A DNA stretch of 64,000 nucleotides from CAVVFX01 sp963747535. GTDB taxonomy: Bacteria > Acidobacteriota > Terriglobia > Bryobacterales > Bryobacteraceae. The translations under genes and the position numbers were made by a program. The first letter of the stretch is position 1. Each line of letters opens with the position of its first letter. Location of the stretch: NCBI GenBank assembly GCA_963747535.1, contig CAVVFX010000002.1, positions 248,001-312,000 of the forward strand, read 5' to 3'. Shown here piece by piece: positions 1-9,321 of the stretch. Below the pieces are notes generated by a model. It ran no database searches, was not told the origin of the DNA, and was given only the letters and a program-made list of their open reading frames with translations.

Positions 1-482
1 GCCAGAAAGGCATCGATGTGGCCATCCTGATCCTGACCGCGAAGACCCAGGTGGTAGATCGCGTAGTCGGTCTAAAGCTGGGCGCGGACGACTATCTGAC
101 TAAGCCATTCGATCCGGCGGAACTGCTCGCACGGGTCGAGGCATTGCTGCGGCGCGTCCAGAAAGAGAATCGGATTCCGGTGCAGTCGTTCCAATTCGGC
201 GACATCGAGATCGACTTTGAACGCGCGTTGTTATTGAAGGCCGGCAACCCGGTGACGTTGGCCAGCAAAGAACTGCAGTTACTGCGCTACCTGGTGGACA
301 ATCGCGGGCGCGTGGTGCCGCGGGAGGAGTTACTGCAGAACGTCTGGGAGTATTCGAGCGACGTCTCGTCGCGAACCATCGATGTACACGTAGCCTGGCT
401 GCGTCAGAAGCTCGAGGACAATCCGCAGAATCCGAAGCATATCCATACGATACGCGGCAAAGGCTATAGATTCTCTCCTTGA
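1..482 (+). CDS. OmpR/PhoB-family response regulator, 5' end cut by window edge
   Basis: Only the second half of a two-component response regulator is present; the frame is open to the left edge of the window, so the GTG at 18 is an internal codon and not the start. The visible part begins in the receiver domain, with the ILTAK stretch (conserved Thr of the switch) followed by GADDYLTKPF, which carries the conserved Lys and the KPF loop. A winged-helix DNA-binding domain follows, with LASKELQLLRYL, the RTIDVHVAWLRQKL recognition helix and the terminal IRGKGYRF wing, all typical of the OmpR/PhoB family. The partner kinase is not in the window. Family assignment is secure; the target genes are unknown. 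Confidence 0.93.
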   Translation, partial: QKGIDVAILILTAKTQVVDRVVGLKLGADDYLTKPFDPAELLARVEALLRRVQKENRIPVQSFQFGDIEIDFERALLLKAGNPVTLASKELQLLRYLVDNRGRVVPREELLQNVWEYSSDVSSRTIDVHVAWLRQKLEDNPQNPKHIHTIRGKGYRFSP

Positions 483-577
483 AGTTGTTAAAGGGTTTCA
501 AAATTGTGCTAAATACGTAAACTCTGACTGCGAGCTCTTTCTTTGCGCCTGCGCTCCCGGTAGTATCGGAAGTGCGG

Positions 578-772
578 ATGAGATTTCTCGATTACTTGCG
601 CTTGGTTACCTGGGGACGGAATAGCCGGCTGGGCTTTCCGGTGTTGCTTCCATTGGTTTTGGGAGTGGCACTCTTCTGGGCGGGACATTATCTGGCGGGC
701 GAGAAGCCACATCTTCAGCACCGCACTCCAGTGCCGGTGCACACGGTTTCCTGGAAGCTCGTGGCTGCGTGA
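578..772 (+). CDS. Small hypothetical single-span membrane protein
   Basis: A 64-codon frame begins at an ATG with a GGAAG stretch a few bases upstream. The product has a basic N-terminus (DYLRLVTWGRNSRLG) and one clear hydrophobic segment (FPVLLPLVLGVALFWAG), followed by a short hydrophilic tail with PVPVHTVSW. This suggests a small inner-membrane protein. No family is recognised. It lies between the response regulator and a palindromic repeat. Coding status rests on the coherent hydrophobic segment and the Shine-Dalgarno-like sequence only, so it could be a chance frame. Confidence 0.35.
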   Translation: MRFLDYLRLVTWGRNSRLGFPVLLPLVLGVALFWAGHYLAGEKPHLQHRTPVPVHTVSWKLVAA

Positions 773-793
773 AGTAGCGTCTGCTGCGCAGAC

Positions 794-823
794 GGGCAGA
801 CCACAAAACACGATGGTCTGCCC
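794..823. repeat. REP-like palindrome, copy 1
   Basis: A perfect 10 bp inverted repeat: arm GGGCAGACCA at 794-803 and arm TGGTCTGCCC at 814-823, with a 10 bp A/C-rich loop. The same palindrome, with the same loop on the opposite strand, recurs at 20916, 39938 and 62723 and in degenerate form at 9322. All copies are intergenic. Confidence 0.85.
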
Positions 824-838
824 CACGGTTGCGTTGTG

Positions 839-1351
839 CTAGTGGCCCTGACCTCCTCCTGGTTGCCCTCCTCCGATCGGACCCGCGCCAATTTGAACTT
901 CCGGGGCCGCGCTGCCTACATACACGTGAGTCGCGCCGGTCGTCGAATCGTAGGTCTCGAGCGAATAGCGCAGGTCGCATGGCGCGTCAGCGGTTGAAGT
1001 GGTGGTCAGGCCGATCACCCCGATGACTTCAGCGCGGGTAGTCGACGAGCTGATTTTGGCAAACGGCAAGGCGACCGAGGAAATCTGGCCTGCGGTCACG
1101 GTGAAGGGGGTGGACGCACCGATGGCGGCGCCGGCGCTGTTATTAAAGGTGATCGTGCCGGTGCAGGACGCCGCCGTGCCGGTCGATGAATTGGACGCCA
1201 TATTGGCCACGTTGATCTGAATGGTTTCGGTGCTTCCGACACCCACCGGACCGATGGTCGTGTCGCGCGTCGTGGTAGTCGTCGTGGTCGTCTGCGCCAT
1301 GCCGGCGATGGCGGTCATAGCGAACGCAAGTGTAATTCTTCGAAGTTGCAT
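839..1351 (-). CDS. Secreted hypothetical protein with Thr-rich N-terminus
   Basis: A 170-residue protein with a clear signal peptide (MQLRRITLAFAMTAIAGMAQ, probable cleavage after the second-to-last Ala) followed at once by a run of eight threonines. The body is rich in Thr, Ser and Ala and resembles a beta-rich extracellular domain, and the C-terminus is Gly/Pro-rich (GGGQPGGGQGH). Two Cys residues (in AASCTG and DAPCDL) could pair in the periplasm or outside. It is probably exported to the periplasm or cell surface. No known domain is recognised. The gene is transcribed away from the neighbouring MFS gene region and stands alone. Confidence 0.6.
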   Translation of the reverse strand: MQLRRITLAFAMTAIAGMAQTTTTTTTTRDTTIGPVGVGSTETIQINVANMASNSSTGTAASCTGTITFNNSAGAAIGASTPFTVTAGQISSVALPFAKISSSTTRAEVIGVIGLTTTSTADAPCDLRYSLETYDSTTGATHVYVGSAAPEVQIGAGPIGGGQPGGGQGH

Positions 1352-1510
1352 TGTTACCTCTCGTTTTGGGTTTCTGACCCGGGGCGCAAGTTTCTCGCCC
1401 CGATCATTGCTACTTCAGACGGGGTTCGCAACCTCGCTGATACGGGGGCTGAGGCTAACTTTACCTGCTTTGCCAGAAGTTACATTAGTTAACCGGAACT
1501 TTAAATGAAT

Positions 1511-2764
1511 TTAACCTTCGCGAAGAGCGATGGGCTTCTTCACCAGCAACTGAAAGACTAAGAAAGCTGCCGGGTGCAGGAATCCCATGATGACGAAGAT
1601 GGCGTCGTAAGAGAAGTGCTGAACGATCTGTCCGGTCATCCAGGTGAATGCCGCGCCTCCCAGTCCGTTGCCGAAGGCGGTGAGGCCGGATACGGAACCG
1701 ACTACCTCCACCGGATAGATGTCATTGGTTACAGTCGCCTGGTTGGTCTTCCACGCCATGTGGGCGAAGGTGACGATGGAGATGACAGTGAGCGCCGTGC
1801 CCGCCGATCGCGTATAGGGAATGAGTATGCTGATCGGCATCAGCATGGCGAACGGCCACATGCCCGCGACTCGCGCCTGGAGAGGCGCCCATCCGCGCTT
1901 GACGAGAAAGCCGGAAAAAAGGCCGCCGAAGATGGACCCGATGTCGGCCGACAGATACGGGAGCCATGCCAGCAGGCCGATTTGGGCCATACTGAAACCC
2001 CGCTGCTCGACGAGGTACTTCGGCAGCCAGAAAAGATAGAACCACCAGACGGGATCGGACAGGAAGCGCGACCAGAACAATCCCCAGGTCTGAGGGAAGC
2101 GCAGCAGATCGATCCAGCGCATGCGCTGCGCGGCGGCGCTCGGCACCGGGCGCGATCCCTGAATCAGAAGCAACTCCTCTCGGGTAATTAAAGGATGGAC
2201 TTCGGGAAGACGATAGAGCCACAGCCAGCCAATAAGCCAGACAAGTCCGGACATGCCGGTGATCACGAACGCGGAGCGCCATCCGAAAAAGCTGTACAGC
2301 GCCACAATCAACGGCGCCGCAATAATGGCGCCGATGGCCGCGCCGGACTGTGTGACACCATTGATGAAGGCACGCTCCTTGGGCGGGTACCATTCAGACG
2401 TCACCTTGCTCGCAGCCATGAAGTTGCCGGGCTCGCCAATCCCCAACAACACGCGAAACGCCCCCAGGCTGAATGCCGAATTCGCGAACGCATGCAACAT
2501 ATTGCTGACAGACCACCACGTCATGAAGGCGGCCATGGCGCGACGGGTGCCCCAGCGGTCGACGATGATCCCGGACACCAGGTACATCACCGTGTAGGCG
2601 TAGAGAAATCCTTGCAGGATGTTGGCATATTGAATGGGACTGAGATGCAAATCCTGGGTCAGGACGGGTGCGAGGATCGAAAGCACCTGGCGGTCGACGT
2701 AATTGATGACGGTCGCCGTGAATAACAGCGCGGCGATATACCAGCGCAGGTGCGGAATTTTCAC
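1511..2764 (-). CDS. MFS transporter, anion:cation symporter (hexuronate/galactonate-like)
   Basis: A 417-residue major facilitator protein. The N-terminus contains VINYVDRQVLSILAPVLTQDL, which is characteristic of the ACS family that includes ExuT and DgoT, and VDRWGTRRAMA forms the loop 2-3 signature. Hydrophobic segments run the whole length, as expected for 12 helices. The likely substrate is a sugar acid (hexuronate, galactonate or similar), inferred from family only. The start codon overlaps the end of the upstream gntR gene by 4 bp, so the two are co-transcribed and the regulator probably controls this transporter. Confidence 0.9.
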   Translation of the reverse strand: MKIPHLRWYIAALLFTATVINYVDRQVLSILAPVLTQDLHLSPIQYANILQGFLYAYTVMYLVSGIIVDRWGTRRAMAAFMTWWSVSNMLHAFANSAFSLGAFRVLLGIGEPGNFMAASKVTSEWYPPKERAFINGVTQSGAAIGAIIAAPLIVALYSFFGWRSAFVITGMSGLVWLIGWLWLYRLPEVHPLITREELLLIQGSRPVPSAAAQRMRWIDLLRFPQTWGLFWSRFLSDPVWWFYLFWLPKYLVEQRGFSMAQIGLLAWLPYLSADIGSIFGGLFSGFLVKRGWAPLQARVAGMWPFAMLMPISILIPYTRSAGTALTVISIVTFAHMAWKTNQATVTNDIYPVEVVGSVSGLTAFGNGLGGAAFTWMTGQIVQHFSYDAIFVIMGFLHPAAFLVFQLLVKKPIALREG

Positions 2765-3474
2765 CGCGAGGTTGCCACTGGCTCGCTTTGGCCGTCGGCT
2801 TTCAACGAGGAGGCCCGCAAGGCCGCGAGCATGGAATCCTTGGCGCGGTAGATGTGCTTGCGCAGAGCGGCCGTGAGAGCTGCGCCATCCTTAGCTTCGA
2901 TGGCCGACACGATCGTTTCGTGTTCGGCCTGCTCTTCCTGCATGCGCGCGGGCCAGTTGGATTCAGCGGCGTGAATCCGCACGATGTTGATGTGGGCGTT
3001 GAGGGCGTAATACATCTCCCGCAGTTTCCGGTTGCCCGCCGCTTCCACGATGATCTGGTGCAGTTCCGAGTTGTCGGTTTCATGCATCTTGCGGTCCTCG
3101 TCGGTGACCACGCGTCTCTTGAGCGAGCGAAGAAGTTCCTTCAGGCGGTGCGACTGGCCGGGCTTGATTCTGCCGATGGCCTCCTCACCCGCCAGACATT
3201 CCAAAGCGCAGCGGATTTTGAAAGTTTCGTCGATCTCCTGGTAGTTGAGGCTGGCGACGAAGGTGCCGCTGCGGGGACGGATCTCGATGAGCCCTTCGGT
3301 GGCAAGCTGCTGGATCGCGCCGCGTACCGGCGTCAGGCTGACTCCGAACTTCTGGGCAAGCTCTTCCACGTTGAGGCGCTCGCCGGGTTTGATCTGGCAT
3401 GAGACGATGGCCTGACGCATCGCCTGATAAACCGAATCGACCGCACGCTCCCGCTGGATCCTGGTAAATTCCAT
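2761..3474 (-). CDS. GntR-family transcriptional regulator (FadR subfamily)
   Basis: A 237-residue regulator. Residues about 10-75 form the GntR winged helix-turn-helix (RQAIVSCQIKPGERLNVEELAQKF then VSLTPVRGAIQQLATEGLIEIRPRSGTFV). The rest is an all-helical FCD effector domain, with His/Asp-rich positions such as ELHQIIVEAAGN and RIHAAESNW consistent with a metal-assisted carboxylate-binding pocket. FCD proteins typically respond to sugar acids or other carboxylates. The gene is first in a two-gene operon with the MFS transporter, with a 4 bp overlap. It most likely represses that operon until its substrate appears. Confidence 0.92.
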   Translation of the reverse strand: MEFTRIQRERAVDSVYQAMRQAIVSCQIKPGERLNVEELAQKFGVSLTPVRGAIQQLATEGLIEIRPRSGTFVASLNYQEIDETFKIRCALECLAGEEAIGRIKPGQSHRLKELLRSLKRRVVTDEDRKMHETDNSELHQIIVEAAGNRKLREMYYALNAHINIVRIHAAESNWPARMQEEQAEHETIVSAIEAKDGAALTAALRKHIYRAKDSMLAALRASSLKADGQSEPVATSR

Positions 3475-3651
3475 GTGATTCCTATTATTTCAGATTTAAC
3501 CCGAGTGGACTGCTCCGCAGCCGGCCGGGACGAACTAAGTATCTGCTCCGAATCACACTCCCAACCGCTCAGAACCAGCGGCACTGAGCCGCACGCGTAA
3601 GCAGGCGGTTCCGGAATGGCATAGTTATTTTCTGACAAGCCCTAAGGTCTG

Positions 3652-4533
3652 TCACACAGGACCTGTTCTATCGTCTTCCACCGTGAAGATGCGGTTCTCG
3701 AACTGCGGGTTGATGTAAACGTCCTTCCGAATGCCCTTGAGATACTCGCGTCTCCAGGCAGCCGGACTGCGTCCTTCCATGACGGTGAAGAGCCGGGTGA
3801 AGTGATGCACGGTCTGGAAACCCACCTGTTCGGCGATCTCTTTGAGCGCGTAGTCCGAGTACTGGATTAGCGTCTTAGCTTTGGCGATTCGATGGCGCTG
3901 CAGGAAGGTTAGCGGAGGCATACGGAAGGCGGCCTGGAAGTGGAGGCGCAGGGTACGTTCCGTACAACCGGCCGCGCGAGCGATCTCACGGATGGTCAAT
4001 GGGTTCTGGTAGCGGGTGCGAACGAACTCCAGCGCGCGGGCCAACACCCGGTCGTGCGCCATCGCGCCGGCAGCCTCGGCGGACTGGTCAACGGGCGGCC
4101 CATGCTGGTCCTGACGCAGGTAAAGGTAAAGGATCTCGCTGAGCAGGACGCTGCATAGTTCGCGATAGAAGAGCCCCTTCTGCTCGCCCTCGGCGCGGAT
4201 GCGTTCGAGGCGCGCGGCCAGGGACGGTTCGCTCGACAGCAGCACGGTAGCCGCGCTATGCAAACGGCGCAGCAAAGCGCCCGGCGCGACGCGAAACTTC
4301 ACGTCCAGGGTGCGCACCAGCGATTCCGCGCGGAAGGCGTGCTGCTCACCGGGACGAAGCAGAAACAGTTCGCCGCCGTGGATGGGAAATGGCCGGTCGC
4401 AAACGGTAAACTCACCCCGTCCATCCAGGAAGAGGATCATCTGGAGGTAATTGTGATGGTGCAGCCGCAAAGTCCAGCCGGGACCGTAGTCGTAGCGTGC
4501 AATCCAGAGCACATCTACTGGCAGCCCGGCCAT
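3652..4533 (-). CDS. AraC-family transcriptional regulator with cupin sensor domain
   Basis: The ATG at 4533 gives 293 residues; a longer frame to 4806 would run antisense into the TonB receptor gene and is rejected. The N-terminal half is an AraC ligand-binding cupin (LRLHHHNYLQMILFLDG, then GGELFLLRPGEQHAF). The C-terminal 100 residues contain two helix-turn-helices: LTIREIARAAGCTERTLRLHF and LKEIAEQVGFQTVHHFTRLF, the canonical AraC/XylS signature. The gene is divergent from the TonB-dependent receptor, with about 100 bp between the two starts. It is therefore the obvious candidate activator of that receptor, probably responding to a saccharide. Confidence 0.92.
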   Translation of the reverse strand: MAGLPVDVLWIARYDYGPGWTLRLHHHNYLQMILFLDGRGEFTVCDRPFPIHGGELFLLRPGEQHAFRAESLVRTLDVKFRVAPGALLRRLHSAATVLLSSEPSLAARLERIRAEGEQKGLFYRELCSVLLSEILYLYLRQDQHGPPVDQSAEAAGAMAHDRVLARALEFVRTRYQNPLTIREIARAAGCTERTLRLHFQAAFRMPPLTFLQRHRIAKAKTLIQYSDYALKEIAEQVGFQTVHHFTRLFTVMEGRSPAAWRREYLKGIRKDVYINPQFENRIFTVEDDRTGPV

Positions 4534-4633
4534 TTCATAATTGTATCGATTTTTCCGTTTCAGACAAAAAGATTGCTGACCTGTGGCTCGACAACAAAGC
4601 GTCCGGAAGATAATCTTGAGCCAAGAGGTTAGT

Positions 4634-7600
4634 ATGTTACAGTCCATGTTGAGATTTACGTTGTTCGCGGCAGCGTTAGCCGTGTTTGTGTCCCCTGCCC
4701 CCGCCCAGACCATGTTCGGTCGAATCTCCGGCACCGTCACCGATCCTTCCGGAGCCGCCATTCCGGGCGCCAAAGTCGTGATTACCAATACCGACACACA
4801 GGCCACTCGTACCGAGATGACCGACGAGCGGGGCTTCTACGTGGCCGAGAATCTAGCCATCGGACCCTATTCCGTCACCGCCGATCACACCGGTTTCAAA
4901 CGCTCTCAGCAGGCCGCCAGTTCGGTGGTAGCCGACGGCAGGCTGACAGTGGATCTCCGGCTGCAGATCGGCGACGCTTCCCAGACAGTGGAAGTGATTG
5001 CGGAGAGCGAAGCGCTGAATAGTGTATCGGCCGAAGTCTCGCAGGTCATCGATAAGAAGCAGGTCGACAACCTGCCGTTGAACGGGCGAAGCTATATGGA
5101 ACTGCTGACGCTGGTCCCCGGCGCCGTGATCACCAATCCGGACCAGTTCAGCGTGCTCACCTCGCTCAGCGCCACCAACCAATCGGTGAACGGCCATCGC
5201 ACCAATTCCAACAACATGACCGTGGATGGCATGGTCAATCTGGATGGCGGAGCCAACGGCAGCCTGATCAACAACGTCAGCCCCGATTTCACCCAGGAGG
5301 TCAAGATTCAGACCTCCAACTTCTCAGCGCAATATGGCCGTTCGGCGGGTGTAGCTTTCAACCTGGTCACCAAGAACGGCACCAACGATTACCACGGCGC
5401 GGCTTTCGAATATTTCCGCAACGACGCGCTGGACGCGCGCAATTACTTCTCGCCCAGCAATACCGAGCTTCGCTTTAACGATTTCGGTTACGACGTGGGC
5501 GGCCCGATCAGGAAAAACAAGCTATTCTTCTTCGTGGGTGAAGAATGGAAGCGGCTGCGGCAACAGGCCGCGCCCATACGCGTTTCGCTGCCCACGACCG
5601 CGGAATTGCAGGGCAATTTCGTCGGCAGCGGCAAGACCATCGACGAACCCGGGACCAAAACCCCCTACCCGGGCAATATCGTCCCCGCGTCGGCGATCAC
5701 TCCGGATGGCAGGGCCATCGCGAACGTGTATACCTACGCCACTTCTCAAGCCGCCACCTTCACTAATACACCCATCGCGAACAACACCATTTTCGAAGTT
5801 CCCAATCCGCTCAACTACCGCGAAGACCTGGGCCGGATCGACTATCGCATCAACGACAAGCACACGCTCTACCTCCGCTTTGTAGACGACTCGAACAACA
5901 TCTACCTGGCCTACGGTCCGGGCAGCGTCTCTTCCTCCTACATTCCGGCCGTGGCGGAGGACCGCAACCGTCCGGCCAGGAGCGTCCTGCTGTCGGAGAC
6001 CTGGCTGTTCTCTCCTACCGTCGTCAACGAAGTTCATTTCGGCGCCAGTTGGAATGGACAGCGCTACCAGAACCTGGGCGACAGTTGGGAGCGCAGCACG
6101 CAGGGCTTTACGTTCCAGCGCATCTACAACTCGGTGGGGCCATACGCCAACGGAATTCCCGACGTGACAGTGCAGAACTTCGAGCAGTGGAAAGGTCCCG
6201 ACCAGACCCTCACTTCTCCCATCACCAACATCGATCTGGCCGATAGCGTTTCGATCGTGCGCGGCCAGCACTCCATCCGGGCAGGCGCCTCGGTCACGCG
6301 TTACCGCAAAGACCAGAACGGACGCTCCTACTACGACGGCAACATCGCCTTCAATAGCAGCAGCACTTCCAACACTACCGGCTATGCCTTGGCCGACGCG
6401 CTGTTGGGCAACTTCTATACCTACACCGAGGCAGCCTACGATCCCGTGGGCCACTATCGCTATACCGAGCCGGGCGCATTCGTCGACGATTCCTGGCATG
6501 TCTCGCGCAAACTCACCGTGAATCTGGGCCTCCGCTACGAGTACATGATGCCGTTGTACTCAACGGTAAGTAACCTGGCGAACTTCGTGCCCTCTCTCTA
6601 CAACCCTGCGCAGGCCGTAACGGTGACCTCGGCGGGCGTCGTGGTGGCGGGCTCCGGCAATATCTATAACGGCTTGCAACGCGTAGGCAGCGGCATCAAT
6701 CCAGCCGAGGCCTACCTGGTACCCAACGCGACGAATCCGGCCATTTTGGCGGTGCCGGACGGCGCGCCTCGCGGCATGTACAACGGCCAGAACACCTGGC
6801 AGCCGCGTTTAGGGTTCGCCTATGCCGTGGCTGAGAAGACCGTCATCCGCGGCGGTTTCGGCATGTTCTACGACCGTATCCAGGGCAATCCGACGATGTA
6901 CACGCTGAACAATCCGCCCTACGTAGGGAGCGTTGCATACCAAAGCGGCAGCCTGTCGAACATCAGCGGCGGCGCTACCGTCAACGCTCCGTGGGGCACG
7001 ATACAAACCATGGATCCGAACCTCAAGACTCCCTATTCAGAGGAAGTCAGCGTCGGCATTCAGCGCGAGTTGCCAATGCAGCTCTTCGCGGAAGTGGACT
7101 ATGTGAGCAGTTTCGGACGCCACCTCCTGACGGAGCCCGATATCAACCAGCCCAGTTGGGCCGTCCTCACCGCCGCCTCTTCCAAGGCCAACGAGAACTA
7201 TCTGCGTCCGTATGCCGGCTACTCCACCATTGAGGAATTCCAAAGCGCCGGCACGTCCAACTACCATGGCCTGCAGGCACGCCTGGAAAGGCGCTTCGGC
7301 AGGGTCCAGTTCACCACCGCGTATACGTTTTCGAAGAACCTGGCCGACACCTCTTCCGATACCGATAACAATTACAACGCCTATAACATCCACGCCGCGT
7401 ACGGTCCGGCTTATTCCTCTAACGCCGGAGCCTCAATGGATGTCCGCCACACTTTTGTGGGCACGGTTGTCTGGGATCTGCCCGGGCTGAGGAATTACAA
7501 TCGTCTGATTCGCGCGCCGCTGGGTGGTTGGCAGCTCAGCGCCATTATCCACCTGCAGAGCGGGTTCTACTACACCATTACAGGGAGCACGCTGATCGGC

Positions 7601-7951
7601 ACTCGCTCAGCTAACTACATCGGCGGGCCTGGCTTGCTGCCGAATCCCGGAGCCAACGGCTGGTTCAATCCCGCGGCCTTCACGGCCGCAGCGCAAGGCG
7701 CCTTTGGCACATCCGGTTTCGGTAACGTGGAAGGCCCCGGCATGCAAATCTATAACCTGTCAGTATCCAAGTCGTTCAACCTCGCGCGGGATGGCAGAGT
7801 GAATCTCCGGGTAGGCGCCGACTTCCTCAACGCCTTCAACAACGTGAATTTCGAATCCCCGGCCAGCACGATCACCAGCAGCGGTTTCGGCACCATCTCG
7901 TCCGCATACCCGCCACGCAATATTCAATTGAGGCTCAAGCTGGCGTTTTAG
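4634..7951 (+). CDS. TonB-dependent receptor, Oar/Cna-B type outer-membrane protein
   Basis: A giant 1105-residue receptor of the kind abundant in Acidobacteriota. The start is the ATG at 4634, preceded by AAGAGG and followed by a signal peptide (LRFTLFAAALAVFVSPAPAQ). Next comes a carboxypeptidase-regulatory/Cna-B domain (GRISGTVTDPSGAAIPGAKV) at about residues 30-110. A plug domain follows (VSQVIDKKQVDNLPLNGRSY), then a long beta-barrel with repeated aromatic strands such as VNLGLRYEYMMP. The terminal strand ends in RNIQLRLKLAF with a C-terminal Phe, the BAM signal. It probably takes up an oligosaccharide or similar ligand. Divergent araC, and gntR and MFS genes nearby, suggest a carbohydrate-use locus. 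Confidence 0.93.
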   Translation: MLQSMLRFTLFAAALAVFVSPAPAQTMFGRISGTVTDPSGAAIPGAKVVITNTDTQATRTEMTDERGFYVAENLAIGPYSVTADHTGFKRSQQAASSVVADGRLTVDLRLQIGDASQTVEVIAESEALNSVSAEVSQVIDKKQVDNLPLNGRSYMELLTLVPGAVITNPDQFSVLTSLSATNQSVNGHRTNSNNMTVDGMVNLDGGANGSLINNVSPDFTQEVKIQTSNFSAQYGRSAGVAFNLVTKNGTNDYHGAAFEYFRNDALDARNYFSPSNTELRFNDFGYDVGGPIRKNKLFFFVGEEWKRLRQQAAPIRVSLPTTAELQGNFVGSGKTIDEPGTKTPYPGNIVPASAITPDGRAIANVYTYATSQAATFTNTPIANNTIFEVPNPLNYREDLGRIDYRINDKHTLYLRFVDDSNNIYLAYGPGSVSSSYIPAVAEDRNRPARSVLLSETWLFSPTVVNEVHFGASWNGQRYQNLGDSWERSTQGFTFQRIYNSVGPYANGIPDVTVQNFEQWKGPDQTLTSPITNIDLADSVSIVRGQHSIRAGASVTRYRKDQNGRSYYDGNIAFNSSSTSNTTGYALADALLGNFYTYTEAAYDPVGHYRYTEPGAFVDDSWHVSRKLTVNLGLRYEYMMPLYSTVSNLANFVPSLYNPAQAVTVTSAGVVVAGSGNIYNGLQRVGSGINPAEAYLVPNATNPAILAVPDGAPRGMYNGQNTWQPRLGFAYAVAEKTVIRGGFGMFYDRIQGNPTMYTLNNPPYVGSVAYQSGSLSNISGGATVNAPWGTIQTMDPNLKTPYSEEVSVGIQRELPMQLFAEVDYVSSFGRHLLTEPDINQPSWAVLTAASSKANENYLRPYAGYSTIEEFQSAGTSNYHGLQARLERRFGRVQFTTAYTFSKNLADTSSDTDNNYNAYNIHAAYGPAYSSNAGASMDVRHTFVGTVVWDLPGLRNYNRLIRAPLGGWQLSAIIHLQSGFYYTITGSTLIGTRSANYIGGPGLLPNPGANGWFNPAAFTAAAQGAFGTSGFGNVEGPGMQIYNLSVSKSFNLARDGRVNLRVGADFLNAFNNVNFESPASTITSSGFGTISSAYPPRNIQLRLKLAF

Positions 7952-7962
7952 GCAGGGCGGAA

Positions 7963-8106
7963 ACATTGGACCGCGAATGCAAACGAATAGATATTGGCGT
8001 CCAACATCTTCTGCCCTCCAGAAACTGCGGCCAAACTTCGCTCGCGGCGACAAAGGCACAAGTTTCAGACACATTAGACCGGGGCCTGCCCCCCGCGGCT
8101 GGCGGC
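7963..8106. other. Intergenic stretch with MITE-like fragment
   Basis: No gene is seen here. The stretch GAAACATTGG-ACCGCGAATG followed by CAAACGAATAGA resembles the outer arm of the inverted-repeat element at 24541-24674 (GAAACATTTGGCCACGAATG...). It may be a solitary, decayed arm of that element; the match is partial. Confidence 0.3.
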
Positions 8107-8258
8107 TCACCGGGAATTGACGGAGAGGTCCACATACGACGCGTGCGGCGCGCATGATAGATGACGTCGTGCGCGGCCTCCGGGTTGGGTTCGAGCTTTG
8201 GGAAACTGCTGCCCGAAATATCGATTCGGATGCGGTGCCCGGACTGGAACAGGTTACC
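8107..8258 (-). pseudogene. Remnant of CocE/NonD-family hydrolase C-terminus
   Basis: Reading the minus strand from 8258 gives GNLFQSGHRIRIDISGSS, then FPKLEPNPEAAHDVIYHARR. This is the characteristic C-terminal jelly-roll end of CocE/NonD (X-Pro dipeptidyl-peptidase-like) hydrolases. After HARRT the frame changes by one shift: the expected ending SYVDLSVNSR plus stop is found in a neighbouring frame, closing at 8107. A TGA lies in frame just upstream of the fragment, and no catalytic alpha/beta-hydrolase domain precedes it. Only about 50 codons of a gene of usually 550-650 codons survive, so this is a relic of a deletion. Confidence 0.75.
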
Positions 8259-8337
8259 GGTGGTTCATAACTCAAAGCCGGCTGAATGCCGGGTGCGGTT
8301 GCGATTGCCCAGATGAGGAAGCTGCCGAACACGCATT

Positions 8338-9252
8338 CTACTCGGTGTAGAGCCAGCGAGGATAGCGGATTACCGGGAGCGCCTCGCGCTTGATCCCGAT
8401 ACAGTAGGTCTGCTCGCCGCGCAGGCGGATGTCGTAGCCGTTCTCCTGCAGAAAGCCGAGCAGGTGCCGGTGGTGATCGTACTCCGCGATGTTTTCGGTG
8501 AACAGCGTCTCGACTTCGAACCCGGCGGCTTGAACGGTGCGGCCCAATTCGTCGGCAGTGTACTCACGGACATGGGGGATGTCGGGTTCCGCGCCCGGAC
8601 GGGGTCGCGTGTAAATGGAAAAGATCTGCGGATTGTCGCGCCCTTCGAGCAGTGCCGCCACGCTGGCAATGGACGCTAAGTTGGGAGTCGAGATCAGCAT
8701 GCGTCCGCCTTCCTGTAGCACGCGGCGGATTTCGAGCAGCATGAACATGGGATCCGACAAGAGGTGCTCGATCAACTCACACACCAGAACCAGCTCGAAG
8801 TGATTGTCAGGATAGGGAAAGGGGTCGCGCTCGGCGTCGAAGTGATCGACATCGCATTCGAATTTGCGGCCTCCCGGGTAGACGCATTTGTGGTCGACGC
8901 GGCCGGGAGTGCCGTAGTAGCCCCCGCGAACTTCTTTGTAGCCGCTGAGGAAATAGAGTGCCGGGGTGATCTGCATATAGCAGCCCAACTCCAGGGCACG
9001 GCCAGAGAGGTAAGGGCGCGGGATCAGGGTCAGGGTCCGGGCAAGCCGCGGAATGTGCTTTTCGAGGTAGGCGCGGCTGTCGGGGCCATCAGTTTCGAGA
9101 CGGCGCAGTTCGTCGACGGCGGCCTGGTAGAGCTTAGGATCGGGCGGCGGCACATCCTGAGGAGCGGCGAAGTGTTTTTGTAGCGACGCGTTGAGCAGCC
9201 TCACTTTATCTCGCAGCGTCCGCAGGTACCACGGCTCGGAATTGTCGGGCAT
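8338..9252 (-). CDS. Class I SAM-dependent methyltransferase
   Basis: A 304-residue protein. After a helical N-terminal region of about 80 residues, the Rossmann core starts with LSGRALELGCYMQITPAL (motif I) and continues with ECDVDHFDAERDPFPYPDNHF, then LVLVCELIEHLLSDPMFMLLEI and GGRMLISTPNLASI. These are the usual motifs of Methyltransf_11/25-type enzymes. A family-specific C-terminal part has RPRPGAEPDIPHVREYTADEL. The substrate is unknown; sugar or lipid-linked intermediates are common for this class near glycan genes. It stands alone on the minus strand, divergent from the 9402-11485 operon. Confidence 0.85.
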   Translation of the reverse strand: MPDNSEPWYLRTLRDKVRLLNASLQKHFAAPQDVPPPDPKLYQAAVDELRRLETDGPDSRAYLEKHIPRLARTLTLIPRPYLSGRALELGCYMQITPALYFLSGYKEVRGGYYGTPGRVDHKCVYPGGRKFECDVDHFDAERDPFPYPDNHFELVLVCELIEHLLSDPMFMLLEIRRVLQEGGRMLISTPNLASIASVAALLEGRDNPQIFSIYTRPRPGAEPDIPHVREYTADELGRTVQAAGFEVETLFTENIAEYDHHRHLLGFLQENGYDIRLRGEQTYCIGIKREALPVIRYPRWLYTE

Positions 9253-9321
9253 TCTTTTCTATGGTAGTGCGGGGAGCGTAACCCTGAAACCGGCAAGTCG
9301 CCCGCCGGAGGCTGTGCAGCC

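Noticed and set aside
3652..4806. Extended start of the AraC regulator at 4806
   Set aside because: The extra 91 codons run antisense through the TonB receptor start; the ATG at 4533 begins a normal cupin domain.
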